Shown here: piece by piece, positions 12,027-23,042 of the stretch
Position numbering within the stretch: position 1 is the first letter of the stretch
Layout: each line of letters begins with the position of its first letter
Assembly (NCBI GenBank): GCA_019454045.1
Contig: SKCR01049645.1
Span: 1 to 64,000, forward strand
Source of the DNA: Zanthoxylum bungeanum
Taxonomy: Eukaryota; Streptophyta; Magnoliopsida; Sapindales; Rutaceae
Length of the DNA stretch: 64,000 nucleotides
Direction: 5' to 3'
Notes under the pieces: generated by a model
Databases searched by the model: none
What the model was told of the DNA's origin: nothing
The model's input: only the letters and a program-made list of their open reading frames with translations
Program-made: the position numbers and the translations under genes

Positions 12027-12040
12027 AAAGTGGGGGCGAC
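12027..12040 (+). other. Polypurine tract, unit 2
   Basis: AAAGTGGGGGCGAC lies immediately before the LTR-C start, as in unit 1. Confidence 0.75.
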
Positions 12041-14543
12041 TGTAGGCACTGCATTTTTACACATAAGTCCCGATGATGAGTCTCATTTTGGAGACACTGC
12101 CTTTTAAGTCACGGAGGTCACGAGAAACGGACATCGGAAGGGGAAATTCAGAATAAACAAGGTTCACTGTTTTCGTTAGTGCTGCGTTCGTGTTTACGTT
12201 CGAACGTCAAACAGATTGCGGGCGTTCGTGCCGCGTTCGAGGAAGCGTTCGAACGGTGTCGGTAATTCTGGTTTTGCTGCTAGCCTCACATCCAGCCCAA
12301 TTAGCCCCCCAAAGCCCATAAAACACATCCCAATTTAAATAAATAAATATTAATTAAAACATTAACTAAATAAGATAATAATTAAATTAATTAAATAATT
12401 AAATAAAACATATACCAAACATAAAATAAGCAATTACCAACTTAAACTAAAATCATGCCTAATTTAAACAAATCACATACTAAATCAAAATATAATCATG
12501 TCTAATTAAAATCAATCAACCAATTATATTCCCAATCTAATAAGATTATTCCCAAACTTAAAATATTGTATTCCTAAACCAAGCCAATCAAATATTCAAC
12601 CTTCCCTATCTAGCCAAGATTTGTCCCCCCTCAATCTTTGACTTCCCTTAACCAAACCAAATCAAATCCATTGCTTCCCTTAACCAACACCAAATCAAAT
12701 CCCTCTTTAATTAGCCAAATCCCTTTCCTTGTCAAGCCCAACCCTTTGCCTATAAAAAGAACCATTCACCAACCTTCTCAACCCTAGTCCCTAATCCTTA
12801 GTCCCTAGTCCCTAGCTCATACACAACACACATAAAAATCACAGGAAGAACACACCCAAAAACAGTAAGCAAAAGATAAAGAGGAAACGACAGCGAAACC
12901 ACAAGGAAACAATAGCAAAAGACGGAGAACGACGACTCAAAACAGTAAGACAACGAACGAGAACAGTGAACCAGTGAACCGGGAGAGTTGCGGAGCACCC
13001 ACCCTTCCAACGATCGTGTACCGTACATCCGAGAGGTGATTTAAAAGGTTAGACCTGAGGGTACCTTTTCATTAGTCTATATTCGTTTTTTTTATTATTA
13101 TTGAATTTTATTCGCATGAGAGTCATTTATGGATGCATGTTGTGGCTTGAATGAAATGGAAGAGTGTCGTCTCTTGTGGTATATAGGATGGAAACCCAGA
13201 CGTAAATTCCGTAGCCGAATCCGAATGGACGGTAGTGCGGTCTGTACTTGGGATACAACTCCACGTACCATTTGAGTAAACGACACCTTCTCTTGTTTTG
13301 TATTGCTTTTATTTATTTATTTTTGGTCACTTAAATTCTGCATGTTGCTTATTTATGCATGACTCAATCGAGCGCATGGGCTTAGTAAGTGGAATGAAAG
13401 ATCCCCTATGGGGAGGGGTTAAAGCCCTTTACCACGATGCTTTGTCGCGCCGGTTGATGTGTGTTCGGTTGGATGCAAGACACGTTCAATCGGACATACT
13501 TAGAATAATATGATTGTCTTTATAGTTGTATGCATGATGTGATGTGACGCGCATGGGCTTAGTATGTTGGTCTAAAGGTCCTCTCTTTGAGAGATCAAGA
13601 GCCCCAAAAGGCCACCTTCACGGCAGTACTTCGCCGCGCCCCTTTATTTTGTTGTTGATGTATTGCGTCCCATTTCATGCATCAGGTCTGTTCCCGTTCG
13701 AACGCGTTTACGAACGCAACTCGAACGCGCATGCGTTTTTGCCTTATCATGCATCAGGTCTCATTTCCGTTCGAACTCGTTTACGAACGCCATACGAACG
13801 TGAGCATTCTGTTTCATTTCCGTTCGAACGCGTTATCAAACGCCATACGAACGCGAGCATTCTATTTTATTTCCGTTCGAACGCGTTTACGAACGCTACT
13901 CGAACGTGAGCATTCTGTTTCATTTTCGTTCGAACGTGTTTACGAATGCCACAACGCGCACACACTGAACTGAGTTTGTCTTATCATATTCATGCATAAT
14001 TGCCTCTTGGTTGATCTTTCTTGTGTTATATAGCCAACCGTATTATTTGTATCCTGCATTTATCCATTCTATGTGTTCTCGGGATTGTATTCAAGCATGA
14101 TTAGGCTGTTAGCATGTTATTTGGTTAATAAGTTCATGAGATAGTACTCAAGCATGATTATGTTATTCTTAGTTTTCCGTATAATAGGATTGAAATATGT
14201 TCATGAGATTGCCATGTGATGTTGCATGTTGTGATGAACTTGTTGATGTATGCATATGAATTTAGAAGCATGATATTTTTGGAAATAAATGTTATTCAAG
14301 CCTGGTTAAATTATTACATAAATCCTTTTATTACAAGTGACATAAGTAAGGGACCGTTCCGAACCCAACGATTTGAGGTCTTCCCTTGCGAGGGGTGAGT
14401 GCGGCCTTAAATCTCATTTTCCCGGTTCACACCGGGTGGCGACTCCATTACTCTCCGGTTTAGTCCCCCGTGGCTACTCCGTACTCCCAACTAGGCCGCG
14501 AGCCTAGGAACAGAAAGCGTCGCCCCAGGTTCTGTGTTCCACA
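12041..14543 (+). mobile_element. LTR-C, complete, shared by units 2 and 3
   Basis: This 2.50-kb LTR runs from TGTAGGCACTGC to TTCCACA, one C shorter at the end than LTR-B. It serves as 3' LTR of unit 2 and 5' LTR of unit 3. It carries the same blocks as LTR-B, including the 53-bp array (13690-13972), the two related blocks at 13360-13460 and 13545-13650, and an intact TATA box. Confidence 0.92.
12751..12757 (+). promoter_or_regulatory. Probable TATA box of LTR-C
   Basis: TATAAAA in GCCTATAAAAAGAACC lies downstream of an AT-rich stretch and a pyrimidine-rich stretch, about 700 bp into the LTR. The LTR-B counterpart has lost the TATA. The minus-strand solo LTR has TATATAAA at the corresponding place (about 54788-54796). 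Confidence 0.55.
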
Positions 14544-17233
14544 GTCTGGCGACTCCACTGGGGAGAGAATCGGCCCCGAAATATTGTCTTGTGATGTTTG
14601 GATTTATGTTTTAATTGACCGTGTCTATAGTGGATAAAGTGAGGGTTTAATCAAAGGCATTTTAAGGTTAGGTAATGGTTTGGTGTCTTCCTTCATTCAC
14701 TACCTTTCTAGAAGGAAAAGCTGTGAAGGCACCTAGATAGCCATCTACTTATAGCCTATTGTGATGGACTAATTTGGAGGACTCGTTGTTTATTCCTGAC
14801 AACAAGCGATAATAGCCTAAGAGGCTTGGGTATTTAAGTGAGCCTCACTCCACCTTCCCTCTGGGGGATCTACAACGGGAAATCCATTTGACAGTCCGTC
14901 ACACACATAGCTCATTGGCACGTACCTTAGTGTATAAAAAAGGGTGCGCTCACTTGGTTGCTCGAACCCTTGAGTGGGGAGACCTAGTTGTGGGCCATCC
15001 TTCGCCGGTGAGAGCCTTTGTCTATAATTTTACTAACCCACCTATAGACCAGGTTGGCTAAAGTAACAATTATTTCCTTGAATATGTGCTTGTGGACCAT
15101 CCTCGTTTGGATGCAGTTGGACTATTGTCAGAAATGCGGGCTTGCTGGGCCATTTAAACTGGGGCAAGTTCACACCTTATGACTATTAGGCCAAAAGCTT
15201 CTGAAATGTTGATGGGCCACTTTGTAAAAATTATTATGTCATGTTTGCATCATCTTTCTTTTATGCTTGTGTTTGGGAACATCGTTGTTTGGATCCATTT
15301 GGACCATTTATCATGGGATATGGGCTTGTTGGGCCATTTAAACTGGGACAAGAACACATCTTATGACGATTGGGCCAAAAGGCTTCTAAATAACAATGGG
15401 CCATTTTATGATTGTGTTCAGAATATTATCATTTGGATTTAGTTGGGCTCTTTGCCATAAGACATGAACTCGTTGGGCCATTTAAACTGGGACGGGTTCA
15501 CTCTTATGACAGTTAGCCAAAAGATTCTAAAATGATAACGGGCCAATTTGTTTGAGAATTTTAGTTGATTTAGTATGTTATATATGTTACATGCATCTCA
15601 CGCACCCCATGCATACATACATCATGTTAACTCTTGTGTTCTGAAAGCCATCATAGATTCCCGTTGGGTTAGAAAAAAGGGAAGACTCACCAAAATACTG
15701 AGAACAGACATGAGTGAATCAGATATTGAGGTATCCCGGATAGATCAGTTGGAAAATGGCTTCGCCAAGATTACTGAACAGTTGCAAGCCTTGACTACTG
15801 CCATGACAAATATGGCTGTGCCCCGTGCCGGGGGAGATTCTGAGAATGTAAGGCGTGAGGAGCCTCCGAATGGGTTAGGGGATGATGTCCCCACTTTTGA
15901 TGATGACATGGCAGAATATGCAACAGGCAGAGTGATTGGGTCTCAGGCAGAATTTCAGAAGCTTCGGGATCAGGTTGAAACAGTTACCCGCAAAATGAGG
16001 GGTAAACATGAAGAGTTGTTAGATTATGAGGCAATGACCTTCGGAGAACAGCTGCCAACTCAGTTTAAAATGCCGGACATGACCAAGTTTAATGGGAACG
16101 GAGACCCGAGGGTCCATCTGCAGCAATATGTCTCAGTCATGAGTTCAATGGGCCTATCACAGCGCCAAGTCCAAAAGATGTTTGGGATGTCACTCGAGGG
16201 GGCACCTGTGGTTTGGTATCATAGCCTTGAGAAGAAGGTTAAGGAAGATTGGAAGGAACTAGCTGATGCTTTTCTGAAGCAGTATGTTACAGACTTGGAA
16301 ATTGACTTGTCACTCCGTGATTTGGAGAACACTAAGCAGAAGCCGGAAGAAAGCTTCAAGGAGTATGTAGACCGCTGGAGAAGCCAGCTCCTGAAAATGC
16401 AGACTCGGCCCTCTGAGAAGGACCAAATCAAAATGATCATTAAGGGCACCAAGCCTTTTATTTATAGTAAGCTGAGGAGGATGACTTCGATGATTTCTGA
16501 TTTTCGACAGTTGAGGGAAACTGTCATGGATATTGAGGAAGAAGAGGCTGAAAATAGAAAGTTTTATGGCTATAATAGAAGAACTTTTGGGGGGCCTTCT
16601 GAGACTAAGCCCGCTACTGCCGAGGTCGCTACCGTCAAGAACAAGCGATTCTCCAATCTTGGTAGGCCTTTGTCAAATGTATTTGAAAAGCTGAAAATGC
16701 AAGGACTCCTAAAACCTTTGGAACCTAGGCCATTTTCGAACCCTGTGCCACCATACCTCAACCTAAACCAGTATTGTCACTTCCATCAAGAAAAAGGCCA
16801 TGACACCGACAACTGTACCCGCCTTAGGGATGAGGTCCAGAACCTCATTGACTCCCATGAAATACCCAACCCATGAAAAGAAACCCTCAACCACCAAGCT
16901 TCTCACATGGATGAAAGTGAAGAACCATAGGCCGAGGAAGAAGGCAGTGCTGCGGATGATGGAGATGTTCCTCCTAGTCTATTTGATCCAGTTTTTTTTT
17001 AATGGCATTGATTTTGTTACTTTTTCGAACTCTTTTCCTCAACAATAATAAAGACGTCCATTTCGCTGAATCTCTTCCGCAATGAGTACATTTGAAAAGC
17101 ATTCAACCGAGGTACTATGAAATCAGTGATGTTTAGAACACGGGGAATCCTCGAATAAGCAAGCAGGGGGGCAGTGAGAGTATCAGACTTGGAAGGGAAT
17201 TAGTTCACCAAGCCGATCAGCATAGACAGATTA
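14544..17233 (+). mobile_element. Internal region, unit 3, 3'-truncated
   Basis: It begins with GTC and the primer-binding site (14547-14565). It carries the leader repeats and the only open gag, then stops at CAGATTA (about 17233), where the sequence jumps into the middle of an LTR. Missing relative to unit 2 are the end of the spacer, the minisatellite, the polypurine tract and the first half of the next LTR, about 2.8 kb in all (equivalent to 10309-13098). Confidence 0.88.
15575..16876 (+). CDS. gag: Ty3/gypsy-type Gag of a Tat/Ogre-like non-autonomous element
   Basis: This is the structural protein that would form virus-like particles and bind element RNA. The ORF is 433 aa. I prefer the ATG at 15710 (residue 46, MSESD), because the first 45 residues read untranslated-looking leader. 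The capsid-like Retrotrans_gag domain spans about residues 165-320, with the typical W-rich and L-rich blocks (VVWYHSLEKK, FKEYVDRWRS). Acidic, coiled-coil-prone stretches lie at 118-150 and 312-330. A Cys/His cluster C-x2-H-x4-H-x4-C at 401-414 (C401, H404, H409, C414) matches the GHDT-type cluster of Tat gags rather than a classical CCHC knuckle. The frame closes at PNP-stop with no protease following. Units 1 and 2 hold broken copies. Lineage assignment rests on this cluster, the LTR length and the primer-binding site. Confidence 0.85.
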   Translation: MLYMLHASHAPHAYIHHVNSCVLKAIIDSRWVRKKGRLTKILRTDMSESDIEVSRIDQLENGFAKITEQLQALTTAMTNMAVPRAGGDSENVRREEPPNGLGDDVPTFDDDMAEYATGRVIGSQAEFQKLRDQVETVTRKMRGKHEELLDYEAMTFGEQLPTQFKMPDMTKFNGNGDPRVHLQQYVSVMSSMGLSQRQVQKMFGMSLEGAPVVWYHSLEKKVKEDWKELADAFLKQYVTDLEIDLSLRDLENTKQKPEESFKEYVDRWRSQLLKMQTRPSEKDQIKMIIKGTKPFIYSKLRRMTSMISDFRQLRETVMDIEEEEAENRKFYGYNRRTFGGPSETKPATAEVATVKNKRFSNLGRPLSNVFEKLKMQGLLKPLEPRPFSNPVPPYLNLNQYCHFHQEKGHDTDNCTRLRDEVQNLIDSHEIPNP

Positions 17234-18683
17234 ATATTGAATTCTATTCGCATGAGAGTCGTTTATGGATGCATGTTGTGGCTTGAATGAAATGGAAGAG
17301 TGTCGTCTCTTGTGGTATATAGGATGGAAACCCAGACGTAATTTCTTTAGCCGAATCCGAATGGACGGTAGTGCGGTCTGTACTTGGGATACAACTCCAC
17401 GTACCACTTGAGTAAACGACATCTTCTCTTGTTTTGTGTTGCTTTTATTTATTTATTTTTCGTCACTTAAATTCTGCATGTTGCTTATTTATGCATGACT
17501 CAATCGAGCGCATGGGCTTAGTAAGTGGAATGAAAGATCCCCTATGGGGAGGGGTTAAAGCCCTTTACCACGATGCTTTGTCGCGCCGGTTGATGTGTGT
17601 TCGGTTGGATGCAAGACACGTTCAATCGGACATACTTAGAATAATATGATTGTCTTTATGTTTGTATGCATGATGTGATGTGACGTGCATGGGCTTAATA
17701 TGTTGGTCTAAAGGTCCTCTATTTGAGAGATCAAGAGCCCCAAAAGGCCACCTTCACGGCAGTACTTCGCCGCGCCCCTTTATTTTGTTGTTGATGTATT
17801 GCGTCCCATTTCATGCATCAGGTCTGTTCCCGTTCGAACACGTTTACTAATGCAACTCGAACGCGCATGCGTTTTTGCCTTATCATGCATCAGGTCTCTT
17901 TTCCGTTCGAACTCGTTTACGAACGCCATACGAACGTGAGCATTCTGTTTCATTTCCGTTCGAACGGGTTATCAAACGCCATACGAACGCGAGCATTCTG
18001 TTTCATTTCCGTTCGAACGCGTTTACGAACGCTACTCGAACGTGAGCATTCTGTTTCATTTTCGTTCGAACGTGTTTACGAACGCCACACGAACGCGCAC
18101 ACACTGAACTGAGTCTGTCTTATCATATTCATGCATAATTGCCTCTTGGTTGATCTTTCTTGTGTTATATAGCCAACCGTATTATTTGTATCCCTGCATT
18201 TATCCATTCTATGTGTTCTCGGGATTGTATTCAAGCATGATTAGGCTGTTAGCATGTTATTTGGTTAATAGGTTCATGAGATAGTACTCAAGCATGATTA
18301 TGTTATTCTTAGTTTTCCGTATCATAGGATTGAAATATGTTCATGAGATTGCCATGTGATGTTGCATGTTGTGATGAACTTGTTGATGTATGCATATGAA
18401 TTTAGAAGCATGATATTTTTGAAATAAATGTTATTCAAGCCTGGTTAAATTATTACATAAATCCTTTTATTACAAGTGACATAAGTAAGGGACCGTTCCG
18501 AACCCAACGGTTTGAGGTCTTCCCTTGCGAGGGGTGAGTGCGGCCTTAAATCGCATTTTCCCGGTTCACACCGGGTGGCGACTCCATTACTCTCCGGTTT
18601 AGTCCCCCGTGGCTACTCCGTACTCCCAACTAGGCCGCGAGCCTAGGAACAGAAAGCGTCGCCCCAGGTTCTGTGTTCCCACA
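17234..18683 (+). mobile_element. LTR-D, 5'-truncated last LTR of the array
   Basis: It resumes at the LTR position equivalent to about 13098 (ATTGAAT..) and runs through the two related blocks and the 53-bp array to TTCCCACA at 18683. There the array ends and unrelated sequence (CTTGCCTCGAG) starts. The junction with unit 3 lies in a short ATTA/TATT overlap, as expected for a deletion repaired by end joining. Confidence 0.88.
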
Positions 18684-19240
18684 CTTGCCTCGAGCTATCA
18701 CACAACAAAAGGGTCTCGGTGGGACGTAACCCAGCCCCTAGCTGTTCTGACAAAGAAATGTGTTGGGGGAAAGACCGAACCCAAGCCATATTAGTCACTT
18801 GGTCGCAAGGGAATGCTCCATCTTTGCGCCAACACACAATAATAGGGTTTCAGCGGGACATAACCCAGTCCCGAGCCGGTGCAATAACTTGGCCACAAGG
18901 GAATGCTCCCTCATTGTGTCACCAATATGGCCTCGCCAGAATGAATGCAACCTCGAGCCATCAAACTCACTGGCCATAAGGGAATACTCATTCCTTGTGC
19001 CACCAACATGGCCTCGGCGGAACGAATGCAGCCTCGAGCCATCAAACTTCTATGCGAAACAACCATGAGGGAAGGTTTTCAATCTCCGGAAAATCACCAT
19101 GGAGATTGGAAATGGCGTCCCACTTCAAGTCATTCACAAAAAAAAAACCAGGATAAGAAAAAAGACAAACAAAACGAGGGTGAAATATCACATACCCCGT
19201 GCAGACCCAAAAGAATTAACAAGGGAGCCTGAGACAGCGT
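18684..19240. repeat. Unidentified degenerate repeats right of the array
   Basis: GC-richer sequence with internal echoes. GGGTCTCGGTGGGACGTAACC near 18709 returns as GGGTTTCAGCGGGACATAACC near 18844. ACAAGGGAATGCTCC-type blocks occur near 18803, 18895 and 18973, and CCTCGAGCCATCAAAC occurs near 18951 and 19034, with a diverged form near 18688. An oligo-A stretch lies near 19138. No protein reading looks real. It may be the 3' UTR of another retrotransposon or host DNA; I cannot tell. Confidence 0.5.
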
Positions 19241-20915
19241 TGTTAGGGTTGGTGCTCTGAGCACCAATTTTATTATGTATTTCCTTGTAAATACTAATGT
19301 AACATTTTATTATGAATAAAATAAACAGTTTCTATTATATTACATCCTTTTTTATATGGTAAAGACGTAGCAGACCTTAGAATAATTAGTTATGATATTG
19401 TTGCAAAAGCGTCACAACTGACATTGAGTTGTATCATGACATTGTCATTCTTAGACTGTTCCTGGTCAAGGTTTACACTACTTGGTCAGTAAAGTAAACC
19501 CGTTGAGACGGGTAAATGTCGTATATTGGAATCTTGGATTCTGATGGTCTCTCAATGAACTATGAGTCTTGGAGACTCGTATAGACGTGTAGGTATTTAT
19601 AGCGAATAAACACTGAACGACTCACTAAAGATTCTTAATGGATGTTACATCAACGTCAATAAGAATCTTCTCGGGTTGAGTGAGCATATTGATTCTTTGA
19701 TTTGAGATACCACTATGGATATATGAGTTATCATCCACACTTAGATGGCAGTCACGTCACCGATCTATTAAGATCAGACCTCCGTCTATTCGTTGGGTGT
19801 GGACTGATGCTCATGATATCATGTGAGTATCAAGAAATGATCTGTTAGTTTTGTGTACAGAGTATAAGTATTCAATATGGAATTAGCAATATGTTAAATC
19901 CATGGGCCCGTGATACACTGTAGAAATTAGTTCTAAGTTTTATTAATAGATTGCTAATAGAAACATCGACTTGATTATATCTATAGAGATTTGACCTTTA
20001 CATCTATATCTCTGGAATAATCCGGATACCTGTGACAGAAGGATTATACGTATGTAATGACCTCGACCTGTATGGTTTATAAAGTTTATCCATGTTCGTC
20101 ATAATTTACGGCCATGTTCGTCATAATTTACGGGTGGGTAGATTATGGACACGAAATTGGATTTCGTGACGGATATGCATGAACCAAGAGAGTCTCATAA
20201 GTGAAATATACTTGTAGAGCACTAGAGTAACTTTTATGAATAATATTGATTATTTATAATTTGTTTAACAGTTAATCAAAAAATACATGCAAAGGGACCT
20301 AATGGTCATTTTCTTAATTAATGTGTATTTGTATTTAATATTTGATTTTATTGAATACACATTAATAAAATATCAAATTGTGATTTTTGACATATATGAT
20401 TGATATATGTATTTTGATTATTTAATGTAAATATAATACACATATTTAAGATATTTGTATTTAATTATTTAATTATATAAATGTTATATGATTAAATTAA
20501 TTAAAGTAACAAATATCTTTAGTAATCATTTACCTTTTAAATGGCTAAGATTGATTGGTTACACTTATTTCATTTCATTAAATATTGTAATGATCTAATT
20601 AAACAAGTTGACTAATACTTTCCATTTAAATTAAATTGAAAAAAAATTAAAAAAAAAAAATCATAATATTTTTCTTCTTTGGTTCGGCCAAGTAGGGTTT
20701 TATACAAAAGGGTTTTGTTTCATTTTTATTTCAAAACAACAAGTTACCAAAACAATTACAAAAAAGGATTGAGAGCAAAGTTGAAAGAGAGTGGCAAAAA
20801 CTTAAGCAAAATCAAAGGATTTGTAAGTATTCCTTTAAACTCTTCAACTTAAAAATTATTTCTATCATGCTTAGCTTCAACATGTGTTGCTAGGATGTTG
20901 TCTCTACTCTTTTAA
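19241..20915 (+). mobile_element. LTR of copia family Y (copy 1; right end approximate)
   Basis: It starts TGTTAGGGTTGGTGCTC, and the second copy at 37574 has TATTAGGGTTGATGCTC behind a copia-type polypurine tract. Matching blocks include ATATGTTAAATCCATGG..GTGATACACT (19891) against ATATATTAAATCCATGATCGTGGTACACT (48110). The right end is uncertain: a GTAAGTATTCC stretch near 20823 resembles the end region of the related Z LTR. I found no primer-binding site nearby, and no repeat of the AGCGT that precedes the left end. Confidence 0.65.
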
Positions 20916-21399
20916 TTTGTAATTAAATGGTTGGATTTACTATGAAAGATGCTTGCATGTTGGATGAATAAAGAAAGCGTAAAATTAGTTCATTAGCTCT
21001 CTTTTATCCATTTGATGGTGATGTTGCCATTCTAGAGTTTCTAAGCACTCATTGATGACCTATAATTGTTCTTGAGTTGTTTCATGATGGTGATACTTGT
21101 TTGGTGTGGTAAAGATTGGATTAAAGTATTGAATTTGATTAATTTGGTGTGATTTGTCAATTTGAAGAAATTATAAAATTAGGATTCTTAACCCTTTCCA
21201 AAATTTGGGATTTTTCATATGTATGATGTATTATGATGTATATATGATGTATATTAAATTTGGGATTGATTGGATTTGATCTTGACTTGTTTTGAGCAAA
21301 TTGGACCAAATTGATCAAACTTGAAACTTTCTGGGTGCTCTCGGCAATTGTACAAAAATTTGGATTTTGTGACCGTCTAGGAAGTCTTAAGAAGTATTA
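20916..21399. other. Unassigned AT-rich stretch
   Basis: AT-rich sequence without a protein reading or clear repeat match inside the window. It may be leader of the Y element or interior of the X element. Confidence 0.4.
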
Positions 21400-21850
21400 A
21401 ATCCTTAAAAAAAAGGGGATAAAGTAAGATATAGTCATAGAGCATCAGATAGAAAAAAGTGATTCACTTGGACACCAGTTAGAGAAAAACCTAAGTTCAG
21501 ATCGTAAGGGATTGAGTACTTCTATCACATCTTTCGGGATGTCATGAAGTGTAGAATAAGAAGTAGATAAATTTCATGAGTGATAAGTTTCATGAAGTAT
21601 TTACACCTCTATGTAGACAAGGTACATTATACAGACTTTGTTTCCACATGAGAAAAAAGATTTCCGAAGGGACTCCCAAAGATAAAGCTTTCAACTATAA
21701 GAATTACTGAGTTCTTGAGTAGAAAGTAGAAAGGAAGTTAAGGAAAATAAGAGTAGCGTATACACATATGTTCTCAACCCAAGATAGACCTGAGAGTTCA
21801 ACCTTAGAAGGGATTCAAGGACGAATCCTATTTGGGGGGGGGGGAGAAAA
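21400..21850 (+). mobile_element. 3' end of internal region and polypurine tract of gypsy element X (copy 1)
   Basis: It ends with TTCAAGGACGAATCC..TTTGG and a long G run then AGAAAA (polypurine tract 21834-21850), right before TATAACACCCC. This arrangement is the usual 3' end of Tekay-like chromoviruses. No chromodomain or integrase can be read; the coding part is gone or too decayed. Confidence 0.6.
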
Positions 21851-23042
21851 TATAACACCCCGATAATTCTGACGGCTATTATGTTATAGATGGCATAACA
21901 CATCATATAAATTATGTTCAGGCGTGTATGTGCTTATTAAATTTCTTTGCGGAAATTAGGTAAATCCTTTGCATTTCCGATACGAAATTTATCATTTGTA
22001 CTATTCCGAACAACCCTTGGAATTTAGGCCATAACTTTTTCATACGGTCTCCAATATTTATGAACTTTATACCGTCGAAAAGCTAAGACCGCGACCTACA
22101 ACTTTTGCTTAGATATTTTTCCAAAATTGAATCAGAAGCAGGTAAAAAATCATGATTTCCGTGGCTGCTACAGTAAAATTTGGGAATGAGCTAGAATTAG
22201 GTGATGTGGCACCATCCTAGCCACTCATGCAAAAAAAAAAAAAAAAAAAATCAGCCTATGTATTATATATAGCAAACACTATTCATTATATTCTTTCTCT
22301 CCTTGAAGTCACGAAATTGATTCCAAAAATAATAAAAAATTTCTTTTTTTTTTCTCATGGCAAAATGGTGAAGGAAAATTGATGATTTCAAGTTCTCTTC
22401 ATGCAAGTAATCTTCGTTTTCTTATTCCTTCCTCTAATATTGTGTTTGTGGCATGAAACTAGAAGAACCCTAGAAATTTATTTTTGCATTTTAGCTACAA
22501 TAGTGTTGCTAGCATACATATTTAAGCAATCCATGATAATATGAGCATGAATTAAGCTTCTTGTAATAAATGCCTGATTTTTCCCCAAGGATAGGGGCTG
22601 GCCGAAAATGTTATGATCTTAAGGGGGAGTTTTTTTTGTTGCTTTGATGAAAATTAATGATGAAGTATGCTTGGAATGATGTTTGATATGAGTTTGTTTT
22701 GGTTTAAGTTGAAAATCTAAAATTACATATTAAATTAGGAAATTAAGCATGTTTTATAGGTTATGAAGAGTGCTTATAATACCGTAAATTCTGTTGAGGG
22801 TCATTGGATTGGAAGAATTAAATGAGAAGGTGAAATAAGAAAGTTAACTAACGGTATTGAGTTGAATGCTTTCCGAACATGCTATAAATATTTACTTGTA
22901 GGTCAAGTTTGTGATGTCTGATTGATGAAGCTTAAATTTCTGGATAAACTAGACACATAAAGAAGTAACATATCCAAAAGTTAGAATTTTTAGACTTAAA
23001 ATGAGACTGAACCAAATTTTTGAAGTCGGGCTATCTGCTGTC

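Larger units (their letters stand above)
7622..12040 (+). mobile_element. Internal region, unit 2
   Basis: This 4.42-kb internal domain is nearly identical to unit 1 and lies in the same order between LTR-B and LTR-C. It has a primer-binding site at 7625-7643, leader repeats at 8228-8640, a broken gag, a spacer, the minisatellite and a polypurine tract at 12027-12040. No pol is present. Differences from unit 1 are mainly 1-nt insertions and deletions, with few substitutions. Confidence 0.87.

Noticed and set aside
1..18683. Ordinary satellite DNA with a 6.9-kb monomer
   Set aside because: Each unit has LTR boundaries, a primer-binding site, a gag and a polypurine tract in the proper order, so it is a retrotransposon ladder, whatever its later amplification.
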